Assembly: GCA_030054235.1 (NCBI GenBank)
Contig: JASGCG010000058.1
Span: 1 to 8,016 of the forward strand
Direction: 5' to 3'
Length of the DNA: 8,016 nt
Source: Bacteroidia bacterium
GTDB lineage: Bacteria; Planctomycetota; Phycisphaerae; Phycisphaerales; SM1A02
Shown: piece after piece, positions 5,140-8,016 of the stretch
Numbering within the stretch: position 1 is the first letter of the stretch
Layout of the letters: every line of letters starts with the position of its first letter
Position numbers and translations under genes: made by a program
Notes under the pieces: generated by a model
Seen by the model: only the letters and a program-made list of their open reading frames with translations
Database searches by the model: none
Told to the model about the DNA's origin: nothing

Positions 5140-6174
5140 GTGTCCGCGACCCTCCGCATCATCGATGCCAACCGCAACCGGGCCCTCGAGGCGCTCCGCG
5201 TGCTCGAGGACCTCGCACGGTTCTCGGTCGGCGACCGCGCGCTCTCGGAGGGGTTCAAGGCTGCTCGCCACGCGGTTGCCCAGGCGCTTGCGAGCCTCGA
5301 TGCGTCGCGCCTCCTCGCCTCGCGCGATGCGCATGGGGATGTGGGCACGACCATCACCGGGGCCGCGGAGCACGACAGGCCCACGCTGCATGCCATCGCG
5401 CTGGCCAACGGCTCGCGTGCGGGCGAGGCGTTGCGCTCTCTCGAAGAGTCGCTCAAGCTGCACGACACGATCGCCGCCACGCGGATCGAGCGCGTCCGCT
5501 ACCGAACCTATGACCTGGCCCGCGACCTCGCGATGCGACTCGCCGGCAGTGCGCCGCGCCAGTGGACCGTCTGCGTGCTCGTGACCGAGTCGATCTGCAG
5601 CATGCCGTGGCTCGATGCCGCGAAGGCCGCACTCGATGGCGGCGCCGACTGCCTGCAGCTTCGCGAGAAGCACCTGGACGGCGGCGAGCTGCTGGCGCGC
5701 GCCGTGATGCTCCGTGAACTCACCCGATCCGCTGCAGCGAGCTTGATCATCAACGACCGCATCGATGTTGCGCTGGCCAGCGATGCCGATGGCGTGCACC
5801 TGGGCCAGGGCGACCTGCCCATCACCGCAGCGCGCTCGATCGCCGGTTCGGGCCTCTTCATCGGGGCGAGCACGCATGATCCGCACGAGGCCGCCGAGGC
5901 CGTGGCTGCGGGCGCCTCGTACTGCGGCGTCGGGTGCATGTACCCATCGGGCACCAAGGATGGGCTGCCGATCGCGGGCCCCGGCTACCTCGTGCGCTTC
6001 CTCGCCGAGCATCCCGGTACGCCGCACCTGGCCATTGGGGGCATCGACGAGGCGAAGGCTCGTGAACTCGCCGCGCTTGGCTGCCGCGGCGTGGCCGTGA
6101 GCCGCGCCGTGCTCGCCGCGCCCGATCCCGCCGAAGCCGTGCGGCGGCTCCGCGGAGCGCTCGCCCATGGCTGA
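5140..6174 (+). CDS. thiE: ThiD2-ThiE fusion: HMP-phosphate kinase domain plus thiamine-phosphate synthase
   Basis: The 344-residue protein should catalyse two cytoplasmic steps of thiamine synthesis. Residues about 1-140 match the ThiD2 family (RIIDANRNRALEALRVLEDLARF, SRDAHGDVGTT, SRAGEALRSLEESLK), a phosphomethylpyrimidine kinase unrelated to classical ThiD and known as an N-terminal partner of ThiE. Residues about 143-340 form the ThiE TIM barrel, which joins HMP-PP and thiazole phosphate. Its motifs are QLREK (173-177), INDR (204-207), DADGVHLGQGDLP (215-227), GAST (242-245), YPSGTKDG (268-275) and AIGGI (298-302). The GTG start is chosen because the ThiD2 motif begins a few residues later and AGGA precedes it; no suitable ATG exists, and the open frame upstream to 4717 is antisense to atpG. 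The stop overlaps the start of the PhnP-like gene (ATGGCTGA), so the two are probably translated together. No other thi gene is nearby. Confidence 0.92.
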   Translation: MSATLRIIDANRNRALEALRVLEDLARFSVGDRALSEGFKAARHAVAQALASLDASRLLASRDAHGDVGTTITGAAEHDRPTLHAIALANGSRAGEALRSLEESLKLHDTIAATRIERVRYRTYDLARDLAMRLAGSAPRQWTVCVLVTESICSMPWLDAAKAALDGGADCLQLREKHLDGGELLARAVMLRELTRSAAASLIINDRIDVALASDADGVHLGQGDLPITAARSIAGSGLFIGASTHDPHEAAEAVAAGASYCGVGCMYPSGTKDGLPIAGPGYLVRFLAEHPGTPHLAIGGIDEAKARELAALGCRGVAVSRAVLAAPDPAEAVRRLRGALAHG

Positions 6175-7024
6175 GCGCGGTCAGCCCAGCCCCAGCCATC
6201 CGCGCACCGCTCGCGATCCAGATGCCGTGCTCACGCTGCTCGGCACGGGAACCTCCGCCGGTGTGCCGCTGATCGGCTGCGACTGCGCCACCTGCAGGAG
6301 CGATGATCCACGCGACCGCCGACTGCGCACGGCGGCCATGCTGCGCTTCGACGACGCGCAGGGCGTTCGCCGCACCGTGCTGCTCGATGTCGGCCCCGAC
6401 CACCGGCAACAAGCTCTCGAGCACCGCATCGATCGCGCCGACCACATCCTGCTCACGCACAGTCACGTCGATCACGTCTGGGGGCTCGATGAGGTGCGCC
6501 GCTACAACGCGCTCATGGGTACCTCGATTCCCGTGATCGGCGATGACCGCACGATCGACGAGGTGTGCCGGATCTACGCGCACATCTTCGACCGCGGCCG
6601 CAACGCCAACGACAGCTGGGTCGCCGACCTTTCCGCCATGCGGATCTTCCCCGGCGACTCGATCGACTGCCATGGGATCCGCGCCACCGCCGTGCAGATG
6701 CTGCATGGCCGGCTTCCGATCCTCTCGTGGCGGTTCGATGGCCCCGGCCCGCTCTTCCCGCTCGTCTACGCCACCGACGTGAACGGCATTCCGCCTGATT
6801 CGTGGCGGCACCTGATGGGCACGCGCACGCTCGTCCTCGATGGCCTGCGGTTCAGGTCGCATCCCACGCACTTCTCGATCGATCAGGCCGTCGATGCAGC
6901 CATGCGCATCGGCGCCGCCCGCACGGTCCTGGTGCACATGACCCATGACATCCTGCACGAGCGCGACGCGCGCAACCTGCCCGAGGGGATCGAGTTCGGC
7001 TTCGATGGGCTTGAGCTTCGCTGA
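6167..7024 (+). CDS. PhnP-like metallo-beta-lactamase-fold phosphodiesterase
   Basis: This 285-residue protein belongs to the metallo-beta-lactamase-fold hydrolases closest to PhnP, which opens 5-phosphoribosyl 1,2-cyclic phosphate. It starts with LTLLGTGTSAGVPLIGCDCATC (22-43), followed by RLRTAA. The metal motif THSHVDH (97-103) gives H98, H100, D102 and H103. Further probable ligands are H180 (VQMLHG), D204 (YATDV) and H257 (VLVHMTHD). C38, C40 and C43 with H260 match the extra structural zinc site of PhnP, including the three-residue offset between the last two histidines, so both sites look intact. The start overlaps the thiE stop by 8 bases, and GGAG lies nine bases upstream inside thiE, indicating translational coupling. 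No C-P lyase genes are present, so the phosphonate pathway is not implied. The natural substrate is unknown, and phnP is not used as a symbol for that reason. Confidence 0.88.
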   Translation: MAERGQPSPSHPRTARDPDAVLTLLGTGTSAGVPLIGCDCATCRSDDPRDRRLRTAAMLRFDDAQGVRRTVLLDVGPDHRQQALEHRIDRADHILLTHSHVDHVWGLDEVRRYNALMGTSIPVIGDDRTIDEVCRIYAHIFDRGRNANDSWVADLSAMRIFPGDSIDCHGIRATAVQMLHGRLPILSWRFDGPGPLFPLVYATDVNGIPPDSWRHLMGTRTLVLDGLRFRSHPTHFSIDQAVDAAMRIGAARTVLVHMTHDILHERDARNLPEGIEFGFDGLELR

Positions 7025-7072
7025 ACGCTGCGCACGCACGACGGCGGACGCCGACGCGCAGCCCGTCGGCGA

Positions 7073-7082
7073 GGCCTAGACT
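7073..7082 (+). promoter_or_regulatory. Probable -10 promoter element of the superoxide dismutase gene (leaderless geometry)
   Basis: GGCCTAGACT is followed by six bases (GCGGCG) and the ATG at 7089, the same element and spacing as before the small membrane protein gene. No Shine-Dalgarno site occurs between box and start. Transcription is predicted to begin at or next to the ATG. The sod gene therefore has its own promoter in the 64-base gap after the PhnP-like gene. Confidence 0.55.
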
Positions 7083-7088
7083 GCGGCG

Positions 7089-7736
7089 ATGAGCAACCAC
7101 TACCCCTTCACCCTTCCCCCGCTGCCGTACGCCGAGAACGCGCTGGAGCCCGTGATCGACGCACGCACGATGAACATCCACCACACCAAGCACCACAACG
7201 CGTACGTCACGAACCTGAACGCGGCGCTTGAGCCCCATGCCGACCTGCACGGGCTCTCGCTCGACGAACTTTGCCGACGCATCGCGTCGCTGCCCGATGG
7301 CCTGCGCAACCCGGTGCGCAACAACGGCGGCGGTGCGTGGAACCACACGATGTTCTGGTCGCTCATGGCAGCCCCGGGCACCGGTGGCCAGCCGAGCGAC
7401 GCGCTCGCCAAGGCGATCAACGCCGCCTTCGGCTCGATGGATGACTTCAAGAAGAAGTTCGCGGCGGCGGGCACGGGCCGCTTCGGCTCGGGCTGGGCGT
7501 GGCTGTGCGTGATGCCCAACGGCACGCTCGCCGTCTGCTCGACCCCGAACCAGGACAATCCGCTCATGGCCGGCATCAGCGACTGCGAAGGCACGCCGAT
7601 CCTCTGCCTCGACGTGTGGGAACACGCGTACTACCTCAACTACCAGAACCGCCGCCCCGACTACATCACCGCATGGTGGGGCGTCGTCAACTGGAACGAG
7701 GTCAACAAGCGCTTCGACGCCGCCAGCGCGCGCTGA
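7089..7736 (+). CDS. Superoxide dismutase, Fe/Mn family, Mn-type residues
   Basis: The enzyme disproportionates superoxide to oxygen and hydrogen peroxide. The 215-residue length is typical and there is no signal peptide, so it is cytoplasmic. The N-terminal helical domain carries LPYAENALEPVIDARTMNIHHTKHHNAYV, and the C-terminal domain carries DVWEHAYYLNYQNRRPDYI. The metal ligands are H31, H86 (in GGGAWNHTMFW), D175 and H179, with gateway Y39. The small residues of NNGGGAWNH and the glutamine of TPNQDNPL (Q155) follow the manganese pattern; iron enzymes usually carry the active-site glutamine in the NNAAQ.WNH segment instead. Metal use still needs assay because cambialistic members exist. 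A TAGACT box six bases before the ATG indicates independent, probably leaderless transcription. A hairpin follows the stop. sodA would be the usual symbol, but it is left blank because metal specificity is only predicted. Confidence 0.96.
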   Translation: MSNHYPFTLPPLPYAENALEPVIDARTMNIHHTKHHNAYVTNLNAALEPHADLHGLSLDELCRRIASLPDGLRNPVRNNGGGAWNHTMFWSLMAAPGTGGQPSDALAKAINAAFGSMDDFKKKFAAAGTGRFGSGWAWLCVMPNGTLAVCSTPNQDNPLMAGISDCEGTPILCLDVWEHAYYLNYQNRRPDYITAWWGVVNWNEVNKRFDAASAR

Positions 7737-7759
7737 GGCTCGATCCACGAACATGATCC

Positions 7760-7790
7760 GCGGGCCGATCGGACCATCCGGTCGGCCCGC
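7760..7790. terminator. Hairpin after sod, likely shared convergent terminator
   Basis: Bases 7760-7772 pair with 7778-7790 in a 13-bp stem with one G-T wobble and a five-base ACCAT loop. It lies 23 bases after the sod stop and 36 bases beyond the stop of the opposite-strand gene. The tail on the plus strand (TGTCGTTGG) is only modestly T-rich, so it may need help from Rho or simply define mRNA 3' ends. Confidence 0.65.
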
Positions 7791-7826
7791 TGTCGTTGGC
7801 GCGCGGCGGAACGGGTGCCCGTGCGA

Positions 7827-8016
7827 TCACGGCGCCGCGGGAGCGTCCAGATCGGCGCGCAGGCCATCGACCATTGCCCGGAAATCCTTGCGATGCAGTT
7901 CAACCGTGCGTTCCGGCCCGTTCAGGCGCAAGAACACGTTGCGCGCCGGCGCCTGCACGATCGCACCGAACTGCATCTGGCCCGGTCGCGGTGCGGCCGC
8001 ACCCATGCCTTGGTAC
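7827..8016 (-). CDS. C-terminal part of an unidentified protein (start outside window)
   Basis: On the minus strand a frame is open from the window edge to the TGA at 7829-7827 and gives 62 residues. The start would lie beyond the right end. The visible part has a small-residue linker (GAAAPRPGQM), then FGAIVQAPARNVFLRLNG as a probable strand pair, and PERTVELHRKDFRAMVDGLRADL as an amphipathic helix. The arrangement of a V-F-L-R-L-N-G-P strand, then a helix with F..M..GLR, recalls the ends of small secreted or lipoprotein domains in planctomycetes, but I cannot name a family. Position after a convergent hairpin and a sensible amino-acid pattern support it as real coding sequence. The other two minus-strand frames are less protein-like. 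Confidence 0.55.
   Translation of the reverse strand, partial: YQGMGAAAPRPGQMQFGAIVQAPARNVFLRLNGPERTVELHRKDFRAMVDGLRADLDAPAAP

Noticed and set aside
5068..6168. Apparent N-terminal extension of atpG, suggesting a fusion
   Set aside because: The extension is antisense to thiE and has no domain; the conserved MAQIREIKKR start and standard 287-residue length fit the ATG at 5067.
5858..7039. Minus-strand open frame opposite the PhnP-like gene
   Set aside because: Arginine- and alanine-rich shadow of a well-supported metallo-hydrolase; no motif of its own.
7039..7068. Possible terminator between the PhnP-like gene and sod
   Set aside because: Only a 6-bp stem with an 18-base loop and no T-tract; expected by chance in such G+C-rich sequence.

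Overview
The window is high-G+C bacterial chromosome, most likely from a planctomycete (Phycisphaerae-like). The hints are the ThiD2-ThiE fusion followed by a PhnP-like hydrolase, the small secreted redoxin ending in a PYGCSVKY motif, and the frequent strand switching of single housekeeping genes. The lineage is an inference from gene content; no rRNA or other marker is present. I see no mobile element, CRISPR array, tRNA or rRNA.

Layout. (1) 1-278 (+) is the 3' end of rpiB, converging on a small two-helix membrane protein with a zinc ribbon (300-671, -). (2) dnaN (803-1909, +) has its own promoter, leader hairpin and a strong terminator. (3) 2099-4113 is an envelope thiol/sulfur group: a secreted redoxin (-), a free-standing secreted DsbD-N-like domain (-), and a divergent rhodanese-fold lipoprotein whose catalytic cysteine is missing (+). 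(4) atpG (4204-5067, -) stands alone, with its own terminator and no other ATP synthase gene beside it. (5) thiD2-thiE (5140-6174, +) overlaps by 8 bases with a PhnP-like metallo-hydrolase (6167-7024, +). (6) A Mn-type superoxide dismutase (7089-7736, +) ends in a hairpin and converges on the C-terminal part of an unidentified protein (7827-8016, -).

The most interesting signal is regulatory. Genes with a Shine-Dalgarno-like site at a usual distance (dnaN, the redoxin) have a TASAST-like -10 box about 50 bases upstream. Genes without one (the membrane protein, the rhodanese lipoprotein, sod) have a -10 box ending exactly 6 bases before the ATG, which predicts leaderless mRNAs. Two of these share the identical 10-mer GGCCTAGACT. 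Between the DsbD-N-like gene and the rhodanese gene, overlapping -10 boxes on both strands would start two divergent, near-leaderless transcripts about 19 bp apart.

Functionally the window mixes housekeeping genes (pentose phosphate, replication clamp, ATP synthase, thiamine) with oxidative-stress and cell-envelope thiol functions. I found no clear defence system or other large unknown system.
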